Part shown: piece by piece, positions 26,976 through 35,880 of the stretch
Layout: each line of letters begins with the position of its first letter
How positions within the stretch are numbered: the stretch's first letter is position 1
Origin: Thalassovita mediterranea
GTDB lineage: Bacteria; Pseudomonadota; Alphaproteobacteria; Rhodobacterales; Rhodobacteraceae
Direction of reading: 5' to 3'
DNA: 64,000 bases
Assembly (NCBI RefSeq): GCF_001458435.1
Contig: NZ_CYSF01000007.1
Span: 372,001 to 436,000 of the forward strand
Translations under genes and position numbers: made by a program
Notes under the pieces: model-generated
Seen by the model: the letters and a program-made list of their open reading frames with translations, nothing else
The model's database searches: none
Told to the model about the DNA's origin: nothing

Positions 26976-29257
26976 GCGTCCATCCTGACCAGCAGGCTGA
27001 CGCTGCCCTCAGTATTTTCGGAAAACCGCAACGTGACCTGATCGTTGGCCGCCCCCTGCTGGGTCGAGACATAGGGGAAATCATAGTTCGCAACATTGGC
27101 CGCATTGGCGATCTTGCCCCGCGCAACCACCGAATCCACGTTGCGCGCATAACCGCCAAAGGGCAGCGGGCCAGCGCAGTCGACTGTCCACAGGTTCGCC
27201 AGCGTGTTCTGGTCATGGCTGATACGGGCGGGGTTTTCGATGCCTTGGGTGATCGATTGAAAACTGTTGCCCTGCACCAGCACGTTACGGATGCGGTCAT
27301 AGTTCAGATCGGCGAATGAGGTGTCTACCATCTCCACCCGGTCCAGATTGCCGTGAATGGCGCGGAACATATTGCCCGCGATGGTCAGCCCGTTGATGAA
27401 ATGCCCCGGCCCATGCGGCTTGATCACGATAAACCGTGACCACGGCGCCGCGCCGATGGTTTGAAAGATGTTGTCGGTGATGTTCAGCGCCGAGAAGGAA
27501 AATTCAGCCGAAAAATCCGGGGCGCTGTCGTGTTCATTGCTCCACTCAATCGAACAGTTGTCGATGTAGTTGCCATTGATCGTGGCGCGGTTTTGGGTGG
27601 CGGTCAGCACGATGCCCGCCCCACGCACGCCTTCGGGTTCGTTGTCGCCCAGAAACCAGTGATTGCCCGTGATGATCGACGAGGTGCCGCCAAGGACGGC
27701 GAAGTGACGGAATTGAGTGATCCGGTTGTCGCGCAGTTTGACGTCGTTGGCATTGGCGTTCAGCGCCACCGTCGTGCGATCTTGCACCCGCGCGCCGGTC
27801 TCGTTTGACAGGAACTGGCAACGGTCGATGAGCATCCCCTGGCAGCCATCCCCGGGTGAGGTGATGCCGCGATCCTTGGGCGTGGTGAAAAAGCAATCCT
27901 TCACATGGAAGATCAACCCTTCCGAGGGCAGCAGGATCGCGCTGGCGCGGCCGTTGCACAAAAATTCTATATCCGACATGGAGAATTTGGACAGCTTCTG
28001 AAAGCCGCTGAAATCCAGCACGTATTTGAACCGGCTGAAGGTGAAGTTTTGTCGCCCCACCGCGTCATACAGCGGGGCTGACAGGGTGATCACCCCCGTC
28101 GCCTCATTCTTGGCGCGCACATACACCTCGCGCCCGACGCCGCTGCCGGTGATCAGGGAACCGACGGGGATGTTGGCGATATTGTCCACGCTGGTCAGCT
28201 GTTTGTTGTTCGACGCGCTGTAGCTGGCGGCAGAGGTGACGGTTTCCGTGTCCCAATCGGCGGAGTTCTCGACATAGAACATCCCGTTGCGAATATGGCG
28301 GCGTTGGGCGTATTGCGTGCGGTTCGGCACTGCCGCCGCCATGTCGATCGGGGCAGAGATGTTGATGCGCCGCCCGCCCAGATCCAGCCCTTCGTGATCG
28401 GCGTTGTTCAAGAGCGACTGAAACGCCTTTTTGAAGGCCAGAACCTCATCGCCAAACGCCTCAATGTACGTCGGCAAATCAAAGGACTTGGTCAGCGACA
28501 GAATGGCCGCATCCGGCATGGTCAGCCTGCCCTGAAACTGCACCGGATTGTGCAGGGTGACGGAATTGGCCAGATGATAGGTGCCTGCGGGCACCAGCAC
28601 CTCACGCCCCTGCGCGGCGACATCGGCGGCGGTGAAGGCGGCGCTGTCATCGGTGCTGCCGTCACCCACCGCGCCATAGTCGCGCACATCCACGCGGGCC
28701 AGCATGTCGCGGTGAAAGGCGGCGGTGATGTCTTCGATCTGTAGGTCATCAATGCGGACCACCCCACCATTGGCGCCCAAGAGGTCTAGGCCAAAATGGC
28801 CATAGGCGGCCTGCGTGCCCCAAACCATATCAACGCCGGCGCGGCTGCCTGACCCGACAATGGCGCTGACGGTGACGATCTGGCCATATTGGGTCAGCGT
28901 TGTGGTGGGGCCGATGGTGGTCACACCGCCGATTGCCGCGCCGTTGCCATCCCCTGCCCATGCGCTAATGCGCACATCGGGCAGGTTGCCGCTGATCGCT
29001 TTGATCCGTGCGGTGATGCGCAGATAGCACCCCGGTTCCAGCGGCGTTTGTCCCATGTAGCGCAGCCGTTGGGTGCCATCGGTCTTCAGCAGTTCCATAC
29101 AGCCGCCAAAATCCGCGTCTGCGGGCACAAAGGCGGCATTGGCCGCGCCGTCATAGGTGGGGGTGCCCGGTGTGCCGTCGCCGCTGGACCATTGATCCAG
29201 CCCAAACTCGAACGCGCTGGGGGTGAAGGTGATGCCGTCGGTGATTGCCTTGTTCAT
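26972..29257 (-). CDS. Large beta-helix (pectate-lyase/tail-spike-like) protein
   Basis: The 761-residue protein has an N-terminal jelly-roll-like part (about residues 10-170, carbohydrate-module-like: GGCMELLKTDGTQRLRYMG, CYLRITARIKA) and then VDVRDYGAVGDGSTDDSAAF near residue 190. This is the signature that opens pectate-lyase-3/GH28-related right-handed helices. A long run of helix coils follows (GMLIDRCQFLSNETG, LRDNRITQFRHFAVLGG, NITDNIFQTIG). It has no signal peptide. Similar proteins are phage tail spikes or cell-surface polysaccharide-active proteins. Start at 29257 follows AAGGGACA. No other phage gene is nearby. Confidence 0.78.
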   Translation of the reverse strand: MNKAITDGITFTPSAFEFGLDQWSSGDGTPGTPTYDGAANAAFVPADADFGGCMELLKTDGTQRLRYMGQTPLEPGCYLRITARIKAISGNLPDVRISAWAGDGNGAAIGGVTTIGPTTTLTQYGQIVTVSAIVGSGSRAGVDMVWGTQAAYGHFGLDLLGANGGVVRIDDLQIEDITAAFHRDMLARVDVRDYGAVGDGSTDDSAAFTAADVAAQGREVLVPAGTYHLANSVTLHNPVQFQGRLTMPDAAILSLTKSFDLPTYIEAFGDEVLAFKKAFQSLLNNADHEGLDLGGRRINISAPIDMAAAVPNRTQYAQRRHIRNGMFYVENSADWDTETVTSAASYSASNNKQLTSVDNIANIPVGSLITGSGVGREVYVRAKNEATGVITLSAPLYDAVGRQNFTFSRFKYVLDFSGFQKLSKFSMSDIEFLCNGRASAILLPSEGLIFHVKDCFFTTPKDRGITSPGDGCQGMLIDRCQFLSNETGARVQDRTTVALNANANDVKLRDNRITQFRHFAVLGGTSSIITGNHWFLGDNEPEGVRGAGIVLTATQNRATINGNYIDNCSIEWSNEHDSAPDFSAEFSFSALNITDNIFQTIGAAPWSRFIVIKPHGPGHFINGLTIAGNMFRAIHGNLDRVEMVDTSFADLNYDRIRNVLVQGNSFQSITQGIENPARISHDQNTLANLWTVDCAGPLPFGGYARNVDSVVARGKIANAANVANYDFPYVSTQQGAANDQVTLRFSENTEGSVSLLVRMDA

Positions 29258-29318
29258 CGGATGTCCCTTTTCAGCGAAGTGGGGGACAGATGTAGGCGGC
29301 AAGGGTTAAGGCCATCTT

Positions 29319-29339
29319 GGCCCACCGTGACGGTGGGTG
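29319..29339. other. Perfect 7-bp hairpin between DUF4864 and beta-helix genes
   Basis: CCCACCG-TGA-CGGTGGG (29321-29337). No T-run on either strand, so it may be an mRNA stem or a weak terminator for the DUF4864 gene. Confidence 0.45.
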
Positions 29340-29361
29340 TTGCGTGGGTGAGACGCCGCCG

Positions 29362-29766
29362 TCAGACACCAACGTCTGAAGGCGGGCGCAGAAAGACGCC
29401 ATCAATGCGCCAGCCAGCGTCTGTATCCAGTACCAGATAATCCAGCACATAACGTCTGCCTTTGCGGTCCTGCACCTCAATGCTTTGGACAACGCCACCG
29501 GGATGATCCTTGGTGGACAGGAAGGTCAGCGCCGTCGGACGCCAGACCATCGGATAGCCGCGCTGCACCATCTGGCCGAAGTTCTGCGGCGTGCCGAACA
29601 GCCCTTGGATCTTGTCCGTGGCGTAGCCGAAGGCGGTGGTGAAATCATCCACCTGAAAGGCGGCGATCTGATCGCGGATCACCTGTTTCACCGCCTCTGG
29701 TTCCGCCCAAACAGGACGGGGCAGGGCGAGGGTCAGGGTCAGCAGTAGGGCAGGGATCAAACGCAT
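29362..29766 (-). CDS. DUF4864 family exported protein
   Basis: The 134-residue protein has a signal peptide (LIPALLLTLTLALPRPVWA) and the DUF4864 body: VIRDQIAAFQVDDFTTAFGYATDKIQGLFG, then a TIM44/NTF2-like sheet with GRRYVLDYLVLDTDAGWRIDGVFL. The family is common in alphaproteobacteria and predicted periplasmic or secreted; no function is known. ATG 29766 follows CAGGAGGCCCGCC. It is on the same strand as lysS upstream (after 61 bases) and the beta-helix gene downstream (104 bases). Confidence 0.85.
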   Translation of the reverse strand: MRLIPALLLTLTLALPRPVWAEPEAVKQVIRDQIAAFQVDDFTTAFGYATDKIQGLFGTPQNFGQMVQRGYPMVWRPTALTFLSTKDHPGGVVQSIEVQDRKGRRYVLDYLVLDTDAGWRIDGVFLRPPSDVGV

Positions 29767-29827
29767 GGCGGGCCTCCTGATATTCAGGTAGGCCCGCCAA
29801 AGTGTTCGTCAAATCTGTGGGGGTGCC

Positions 29828-31471
29828 TTACGACAACTCGCCCTTCAGGCCCTGATCGATCAGCGCCACGGTCTCTGTCGCGCCATAAAGCGCTGCGAAA
29901 GAGCCGAAGCGCGGACCTTGGGACTGACCCAGCAGCACTTCGTAAAGTGCCTTGAACCAGTCACGCAGGTTTTCAAACCCGTGGTTCTTGCCAACCGCAA
30001 AGACCACCGATTGCAGGAAATCGCCATCAGCAAAATCCGCCTCTGGCAGCGCATCTTCGTTGCCCATCATGGCGTTTTTCTTGGCGATCTGTTCCAGCGC
30101 TACGTCCGCCGAGGCAAAGGCCGCTTTCAGATCTTCCAGTGCGGCACGTTCCTGATCGGTCGGCGCGCGGAACACCTTCTCGGGCTTCACGAAGTCGTTG
30201 TAGTAACGCACCGCGTAACCCGCCGCGGCATCCAGCTGTGGGTTTGCCTCGGGCGAGGCATCGGGCGCATAGCGCTGGATGAAGCCCCAGAGCTGCGCCT
30301 TGTCATCAGCACCCGCGACGGAGGCGAGGTTCAGAAGCATCGAGAAGGGAACAACCATATCCGAGGCTGGAACCTCACCGGAATGGATGTGCCACACGGG
30401 GTTGTTCAGCTGTGCTTTCACGTCCTGACCGGCATAGGCGCGCAGCTGCTGGTGGTATTCATCCATCGCCTTGGGGATCACGTCAAAATGCATCCGCTTG
30501 GCGGTTTTGGGCTTTTGATACATGAAGTAGGCGAGGCTCTCGGTCGGGGCGTAGGTCAGCCATTCGTCAATCGAGATACCGTTGCCCGAGGTTTTGGAGA
30601 TCTTCTGCCCGTTGGCATCCAGAAACAGTTCGTAGGTGAAGTGTTCCGGCGCGCGCTGGCCCAGCACGCGGCAGATGCCGTCATAGATCGGCGTGTTGGT
30701 CGAGTGGTCCTTGCCATACATCTCAAAGTCTACACCCAGCGCGGCCCAACGGGCGCCGAAGTCTGGCTTCCACTGCAGCTTCACGTTGCCGCCGGTGACG
30801 GGCACGGTCCATTCTTTGCCGTCCTCATCATCAAAGGTGATGGTGTAGGTTTCCGCGCAGACCTTTTTCATCGGCACGTAGAGAACACGGCCGGTTTCAG
30901 GGTGAATGGGCAGGAAGATGGAATAGGTCGCGGCGCGTTCTTCGCGCAGGGATTTCAGCATGATGGCCATGACGTCATCATACTTTTCCACCGCGCGCTT
31001 CAGCACCTCGTCAAACTGACCGGATTCGTAAAACTCCTTGGCCGAATAAAACTCATATTCAAACCCAAAGGTATCCAGGAACCGGCGCAGCATGGCGTTG
31101 TTGTGGTGGCCAAAGCTCTCATATTCGCCAAAGGGATCGGGCACCGAAGTCAGCGGTTTTTGCAGATGCTCCTGCAGGCTGTCGGCGTTCGGCACGTTGC
31201 CGGGCACCTTGCGCATCCCGTCCAGATCGTCGGAAAAACAGATCAGTTTGGTAGGAATGTCGCTGATCACCTCAAAGGCGCGTTTGATCATCGTGGTGCG
31301 CGCCACCTCGCCAAAGGTGCCGATATGCGGCAGGCCCGACGGACCATAGCCAGTTTCAAACAGCACATAGCCCTTTTCAGGTGCGCCCTTTGCGTAACGC
31401 TTGACCAGCTTCCGGGCCTCCTCGAACGGCCAGGCTTTGGATTTCAATGCGGCGTCACGCAATTCAGACAT
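29828..31471 (-). CDS. lysS: Class I lysyl-tRNA synthetase
   Basis: A 547-residue class I (archaeal-type) LysRS that charges tRNA-Lys. The HIGH-equivalent is [19 protein letters not shown] and the KMSKS-equivalent [18 protein letters not shown]; the last 180 residues form the helical anticodon-binding part. This class is found in archaea, spirochaetes and many alphaproteobacteria instead of the class II enzyme. ATG 31471 follows GGAGACAGC. It is divergent from the terB-like gene. No class II LysRS gene lies in the window. Confidence 0.95.
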   Translation of the reverse strand: MSELRDAALKSKAWPFEEARKLVKRYAKGAPEKGYVLFETGYGPSGLPHIGTFGEVARTTMIKRAFEVISDIPTKLICFSDDLDGMRKVPGNVPNADSLQEHLQKPLTSVPDPFGEYESFGHHNNAMLRRFLDTFGFEYEFYSAKEFYESGQFDEVLKRAVEKYDDVMAIMLKSLREERAATYSIFLPIHPETGRVLYVPMKKVCAETYTITFDDEDGKEWTVPVTGGNVKLQWKPDFGARWAALGVDFEMYGKDHSTNTPIYDGICRVLGQRAPEHFTYELFLDANGQKISKTSGNGISIDEWLTYAPTESLAYFMYQKPKTAKRMHFDVIPKAMDEYHQQLRAYAGQDVKAQLNNPVWHIHSGEVPASDMVVPFSMLLNLASVAGADDKAQLWGFIQRYAPDASPEANPQLDAAAGYAVRYYNDFVKPEKVFRAPTDQERAALEDLKAAFASADVALEQIAKKNAMMGNEDALPEADFADGDFLQSVVFAVGKNHGFENLRDWFKALYEVLLGQSQGPRFGSFAALYGATETVALIDQGLKGELS

Positions 31472-31607
31472 CTGCTGTCTCCATTAGATCAGGGGTCCGT
31501 TCGCGCCCCATGCGCGACAGACCGACGCTTCCTATTGCGACAATGGCTGTCAGTCAATATTCTGCAATTGCGAACAGTCCCAAATAAGCCCGGAAAGGCC
31601 AGCATTT

Positions 31608-32036
31608 ATGACCCGTGAACAGCCCCCCCATCCGCTCAGCCCGCAGGACTGTCTGGTTGCGATCATGATCGCGATTTCCGCCGCAGATGCGAATATGCGC
31701 ACCGCCGAGCTGGTGAAGATCCAGAACGCCGTGAACCACCTGCCCATTTTCGGCGCCTATGACATTGACCGCATCGGCGATGTGTCGCGGATTGTGTTTG
31801 ACCTGTTCTCTGAAGAAGAGGGCCTCGACGCCCTGTTCGGCCTGATCCGCGCCAACCTGCCGGAGCATCTGTTTGAAACCGCCTATGCGCTGGCCTGTGA
31901 CGTTGCGGCGGCGGATGGCAACATCCCCGAGTCCGAGCTGCGCCTGCTGGAAGAGATGCGCCACGAGCTGAACATCGACCGCCTGCACGCCGCCGCGATT
32001 GAGCGCGGATCGCGCGCACGGCATATTTCGGGGTGA
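31608..32036 (+). CDS. TerB-family (tellurite-resistance-like) protein
   Basis: The 142-residue all-helical protein has the TerB pattern: AIMIAISAADANMRTAELVKI in the first half and a repeat-like ALACDVAAADGNIPESELRLLEEM in the second, with acidic D-x-x-x-x-E residues that can bind metal ions. A lone TerB-like gene without other ter genes is usual in this group, so tellurite resistance should not be assumed. ATG 31608 is 42 bases from a weak upstream purine stretch. An intrinsic terminator follows. Confidence 0.85.
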   Translation: MTREQPPHPLSPQDCLVAIMIAISAADANMRTAELVKIQNAVNHLPIFGAYDIDRIGDVSRIVFDLFSEEEGLDALFGLIRANLPEHLFETAYALACDVAAADGNIPESELRLLEEMRHELNIDRLHAAAIERGSRARHISG

Positions 32037-32063
32037 GGTGCGGTAGGCACCGCTGTGAATGAG

Positions 32064-32095
32064 AAACCCCGCTTGTTGTGAGCAGGGTTTTGTGT
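32064..32095 (+). terminator. Terminator of the terB-like gene
   Basis: AAACCCCGCT and AGCAGGGTTT form a stem with one mismatch around TGTTGTG... and run into TTTTGTGTG. Confidence 0.75.
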
Positions 32096-32126
32096 GTCTG
32101 CGTATTGCCTAGGGTTCGGGGCAGTT

Positions 32127-33020
32127 TCACGATGTCAAAACTACCACGCCTGTACCCAGCAACGCCAGCATTGCCCCAATGATCGCTTGCGGGTGGGGGA
32201 CCAAGCCTTCCTTCATCCACAGGATCGGCAAAATCAGCACAGGTGAGAGGGAGCCGAGGACTGCCGCGATCCCTGCATCCAGCATTGTGAACGCATAAAG
32301 CAGCAGCGTAGACGACACCCCATATCCGATCGCGCCGGGCAGGATGGTTCTGCCCAGTAGGTACGGGGTGACGGGGCGTGCGGGTCTGAACGCCTTGGCG
32401 GGCCATAGCGCGACCACAGATATCAGGAACGCTGCCCCCAACAGGCGGAGAGCCGAGACCGCAAGCGGATCGGTGCCCGCCAGCATTGCGGGTTTTACCA
32501 CAAGAAACCCAAAGCCCTGACAGGCCGTGGCGGCGATGCCCAGTGCGATGACTGTGACGATGCTGCCCGTGGCCCTGTCGCTGTCGGATCGTGCATCACC
32601 ACCAAAGAACACCGCCAGCCCGACCCCGATCAGTGCGATCATCGCACCGATCAGGTCCGCCGCATTGGGTGTTTCGCCCAGCCAGACATAGGCCATCAGC
32701 CCCACCAGCGGTGCTTTGAGCGATAATATCAGCTCTGTCCGGCGCGGCCCGCCTCGCCGCAGGCATTCGATCATGGCGAGGTTTCCCAAAACGATGCCGA
32801 TCACGGTGCTGGCCACAAAGGACGGCCAGTGATCCCAAGCAACACTTGGCCAATATCCCAAAGCGGTGACGCCAGCGCACAAGAGGGCGGAACAGGCGAT
32901 CAGCTGAATGCGGGTAAACTCAAACGCACCTAACTGGCGCGCAGGCCATTGGGCCAGAACGATGCCAGTGGCCCAGCCAAAGGAGGCACCGACAGCGGCT
33001 AACGCCGGGAGAATGAACAT
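32127..33020 (-). CDS. DMT-superfamily (EamA) transporter
   Basis: A 297-residue protein with about ten membrane helices in two EamA halves (residues about 3-140 and 150-295). Each half ends with the characteristic helix pair (GAMIALIGVGLAVFFGG, GAMLALLGTGVVVL). DMT exporters efflux metabolites or drugs; the substrate is unknown. The start at 33020 lies 20 bases from a strong inverted repeat shared with the divergent HxlR gene, so the exporter is probably the regulated target of that regulator. Confidence 0.9.
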   Translation of the reverse strand: MFILPALAAVGASFGWATGIVLAQWPARQLGAFEFTRIQLIACSALLCAGVTALGYWPSVAWDHWPSFVASTVIGIVLGNLAMIECLRRGGPRRTELILSLKAPLVGLMAYVWLGETPNAADLIGAMIALIGVGLAVFFGGDARSDSDRATGSIVTVIALGIAATACQGFGFLVVKPAMLAGTDPLAVSALRLLGAAFLISVVALWPAKAFRPARPVTPYLLGRTILPGAIGYGVSSTLLLYAFTMLDAGIAAVLGSLSPVLILPILWMKEGLVPHPQAIIGAMLALLGTGVVVLTS

Positions 33021-33039
33021 GACAGGGCCTTATGGATTC

Positions 33040-33081
33040 GCTACACTTTATGTAGCATTAGTGTGCTACATAAAGTGTAGC
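33040..33081. promoter_or_regulatory. Operator: 18-bp perfect inverted repeat between EamA and HxlR genes
   Basis: GCTACACTTTATGTAGCA (33040-33057) and TGCTACATAAAGTGTAGC (33064-33081) are perfect complements around a six-base spacer. Each arm is itself a dyad GCTACA-N5-TGTAGC, so two dimer sites lie side by side. The position between divergent starts suggests autoregulation and control of the exporter by the HxlR protein. Confidence 0.85.
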
Positions 33082-33108
33082 AATCGCTTTTTGATGAGGA
33101 TGGTAAAA

Positions 33109-33465
33109 ATGGCAGAGAGAACACCCGTGCCCGGGCAGCCTGTAAGGGGGTCCAAAACAGGCAAGCCGATCATGGCGCTCTTTGACCTGTTGGGGCGCAG
33201 TTGGGCGCTGGGCATTATTTGGCAATTGTCAGATGGTCCTTTGACATTCCGTCAAATCCAGACTGCCTGCGAAAACATGTCACCCACGATTTTGAACCGG
33301 CGCATCAAAGAATTGACCGCCAGCGGCCTCGTCGCGCGGGGGGATCAGGGGTATCAGTTGACCACCCAGGGCGCAGACTTGTTCGTCCTGCTGAAACCCT
33401 TTGGCGCATGGTCCAAGGACTGGGCCGACGGTCTGGCAGCCCATCGCGCGCAAGAGGAGCGCTGA
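33109..33465 (+). CDS. HxlR-family transcriptional regulator
   Basis: The 118-residue winged-helix protein fits HxlR: FDLLGRSWALGIIWQLSDGPLTFRQIQTACENMSPTILNRRIKELTASGLVAR covers the recognition helix and the start of the wing. Most HxlR proteins have an N-terminal Cys that senses electrophiles; none is visible before the helix here, the only Cys being in TACENM. The start is set at 33109 for AGGA nine bases upstream; ATG codons at 33094 and 33100 are also in frame. Confidence 0.9.
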   Translation: MAERTPVPGQPVRGSKTGKPIMALFDLLGRSWALGIIWQLSDGPLTFRQIQTACENMSPTILNRRIKELTASGLVARGDQGYQLTTQGADLFVLLKPFGAWSKDWADGLAAHRAQEER

Positions 33466-33508
33466 TCGCGGATTTATGGCGATGCGCGGTTGGTCAAGGG
33501 TCGCCTGC

Positions 33509-35011
33509 CTACCGCCCGTACAGCCCGCCCCAGCGTTCCAGCAATGCCTGCTGTAAGGTCTTCGCGCGTTTGTTCCAGCTGCGGCCGCCTTCGGGGCGTT
33601 CGCGTTCGCTCTTCTTCAGCTGACTGCGGCGCTTGTTGTCGGCGCTGAAGATGGCAAAAGCCATGTGTTGGCCCGCCGGTGTGGTGACATAGCCCGCTAG
33701 GGCCGAAGTGAAATTCAGCGTGCCGGTTTTGGCTATCACCTGCAGCGGGTGTTTTTTGTCCGGCTTGCCACGGGCATCGCGCAGGGTGATCTGCTTCATC
33801 AGAGGCGACAGGTGGCGCTGGGCCAGTGGGGTACTCAGTGCGGCGACCATGTCCTGTGCTGACACCCGCGATCCGTCACCCAAGCCGGAATGATCGACAA
33901 ACCGCGCGGCATCCATTGCCAGATGTTTGTCCGCCCAGTCAGTCATCATTCTGGCCGATGCTTTCAGCGACTTGGGATTGCCCCCTGCTGCCTGTGATGC
34001 CGCCAGCCCGACCATTTCGGCGGTCAGGTTGGTGGAATATTTCATCATCGCCCGCAGGATGTCGCGCAGTGGCGCGCTTTGGACGCTGGCCAGCGTGGTG
34101 CCTGCAGGTAAGCGGGTGACTGTTTTTTCTTTGGGCAACACGATCCCATGCGCGCGCGCCAATGTGCGGAATGTTTCTGCTGCATAGAGATCGGGGCGGC
34201 GTACAGGCAACCAGCGACTGCCCCCCTTGCCAAGCGCGGCGCTGGCGACGGTCCAATGGTCCTGCGTGCCCTTTTGCGCGTAGGTGTAGGTGGGGGCCTG
34301 ACGGCGCACCACTTTCATCTTGGCCACGGTGACGGCGGGGCGGTAGCGGTCAGATCGTGCGTCCATCGTCACGCCCCAGCCGGATTGCGCCCGCTTCCAT
34401 TCAAAATGCACACGGTTGAAATTCAGCGACAGGCCCGAAATTGCGGGGTTATAGCCGACGTGATCCGGCTGACTGTCATCAATATGGGGCAGGTAGGGCA
34501 GGGTGCCTGCATAGATCAGAAAGCGCCCGCGCACTTCGCGCAGGCCCGTGGCCTTCAGCGCTTTGGCCAATTGGGCCAGTTGATCCGTGTCCAGCGTCGG
34601 ATCGCCGCCACCGGCTAGGATCAGGTCACCGTTCAACACGCCGTTTTGTATCGGTGCAGTGGCAATCACCCGCGTGCGAAAACGGTGGTTCGCCCCCAGA
34701 TGCGCCAGCGCATAGAGCGCCGTCACCGCCTTGGTCACACTGGCGGGCGGGAGCAGGGCATTGGCGTTGCGTCCCTCAAGGATCTTACCATTGCTGGGAT
34801 CCGCAACTGCAAGGCTGAACCCACCGCTGAGTTTGGATTGCTTGAGCAGCGCCTCAAGAGACTGCGACCGTAGGGCTGTCGCCTCTGGGCCAGAAAGATT
34901 TGGCCGTGCAACAGGGCGCAGGGAGCGCCCCAATGGGGCGGCAAGGCTACTGCTGGCCGAAAATGCGGCCAGCGACGTGAGAAAGGCACGTCGGGAAAAG
35001 GCATTAATCAT
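33509..35011 (-). CDS. dacB: D-alanyl-D-alanine carboxypeptidase/endopeptidase (PBP4 type)
   Basis: The 500-residue class C penicillin-binding protein trims or cuts peptidoglycan cross-links in the periplasm. Motifs: SxxK = Ser91-Val-Thr-Lys94 (PPASVTKAV), SxN in KYSTNLTAEM, and KTG in IAKTGTLNFTSALAGY. The N-terminus has a twin-arginine-like SRRAFLTS plus an Ala/Ser-rich stretch, so export by Tat or Sec is possible. The start ATG 35011 has no strong ribosome site. nadD lies upstream on the same strand after 108 bases. Confidence 0.92.
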   Translation of the reverse strand: MINAFSRRAFLTSLAAFSASSSLAAPLGRSLRPVARPNLSGPEATALRSQSLEALLKQSKLSGGFSLAVADPSNGKILEGRNANALLPPASVTKAVTALYALAHLGANHRFRTRVIATAPIQNGVLNGDLILAGGGDPTLDTDQLAQLAKALKATGLREVRGRFLIYAGTLPYLPHIDDSQPDHVGYNPAISGLSLNFNRVHFEWKRAQSGWGVTMDARSDRYRPAVTVAKMKVVRRQAPTYTYAQKGTQDHWTVASAALGKGGSRWLPVRRPDLYAAETFRTLARAHGIVLPKEKTVTRLPAGTTLASVQSAPLRDILRAMMKYSTNLTAEMVGLAASQAAGGNPKSLKASARMMTDWADKHLAMDAARFVDHSGLGDGSRVSAQDMVAALSTPLAQRHLSPLMKQITLRDARGKPDKKHPLQVIAKTGTLNFTSALAGYVTTPAGQHMAFAIFSADNKRRSQLKKSERERPEGGRSWNKRAKTLQQALLERWGGLYGR

Positions 35012-35119
35012 GACGCAGAGATTAGCCTGTGTTGCGTCCTGTCCTCAAGCACAGAGGCGGCAGTTTGCCATGAAATTCTTGCGACACTTTCGCCGGGTCG
35101 CTCGTTCCATAGCAAAGGG

Positions 35120-35719
35120 TTAGGGCCAGTTGCCCGTAGCACGCAATTTGGACGAGGATTGTGCATTCATCGGCATGTTTGAAAAACACCAGCGCGGTGC
35201 AGGGCCGTCGGCCAATGCCTGACTGTTGTGGGCCGCAATGCGGTGAGCGCGAAACATTTGGGCTGCCTTGGAACAGCGCGCCGCCATCCGATCCCCTGGG
35301 CGGGCCAAGACGCCAATCGGTACAGAGGCCATGATCGACTGCCAATCCTGCCAATGGTGAAATTGCGCCAGATTGTCGGCCCCCATCAACCAGACAAAGC
35401 GCACACCGGGATAAAGATGCTGTAGCGCTTCCAGCGTTTCAGCCGTGTAACGGGTGCCGGTTTGCGTTTCCAGATCGGTGATGGTGACACGCGGGTGATC
35501 CATGACCTGCGCCGCGCGGTGCAACCGTTTGCCGATGTCGGCGGGGCCGTGTGATTTCAGCGGGTTGCCGGGGCTGACCAGCCACCAAACCCGATCCAGA
35601 CCAAACTGTTTCAACGCTTCAAGGGTGAGCTGCACATGTCCTTCGTGGGCGGGATCAAAGGATCCCCCCAACAGGCCGATCACCTGACCGGCGCGGGCAT
35701 ATGGCAGTGCGTTGCGCAT
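35120..35719 (-). CDS. nadD: Nicotinate-nucleotide adenylyltransferase
   Basis: Joins ATP and nicotinate mononucleotide to give deamido-NAD+, the step before NadE. The 199-residue protein has GGSFDPAHEGH with the HxGH motif at residues 25-28, the WLMGADNLAQFHHW segment, and a C-terminal SSSKLRA corresponding to the family's ISST-x-IR motif. ATG 35719 is preceded by GAGGATG at a slightly long distance. It supplies the substrate of nadE (7.8 kb), though the genes are not linked. Confidence 0.94.
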   Translation of the reverse strand: MRNALPYARAGQVIGLLGGSFDPAHEGHVQLTLEALKQFGLDRVWWLVSPGNPLKSHGPADIGKRLHRAAQVMDHPRVTITDLETQTGTRYTAETLEALQHLYPGVRFVWLMGADNLAQFHHWQDWQSIMASVPIGVLARPGDRMAARCSKAAQMFRAHRIAAHNSQALADGPAPRWCFSNMPMNAQSSSKLRATGNWP

Positions 35720-35820
35720 GTGGTTTCATCCTCGGCAGGGGGTGGGCTGTCAACTGGAAAGCGTGCCGTAAGACTGCGGTTCGCTGTCTCATACGGTGGC
35801 CCATGCGAGGGCGTATGGTA

Positions 35821-35851
35821 TTGCATTCCGAAAATGGTTAACATAATGCAA
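35821..35851. promoter_or_regulatory. Candidate operator dyad before the MarR-GNAT gene
   Basis: TTGCATT (35821-35827) and AATGCAA (35845-35851) form an inverted repeat with a 17-base spacer, 30 bases upstream of the MarR-GNAT start and within an otherwise AT-rich promoter stretch. Confidence 0.4.
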
Positions 35852-35880
35852 CTATATCGAAGATCACCAAAAGCCCGCCT

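Noticed and set aside
26972-29257. Prophage region suggested by the tail-spike-like protein
   Set aside because: No capsid, terminase, portal, integrase or lysis gene is adjacent; all flanking genes are ordinary chromosomal genes.
29918-31618. 566-codon plus-strand frame opposite lysS
   Set aside because: Antisense shadow of the LysRS gene with no start site and low-complexity composition.
31608-32036. Tellurite resistance locus
   Set aside because: Only a single TerB-like gene; no terC, terD or terZ-type genes.
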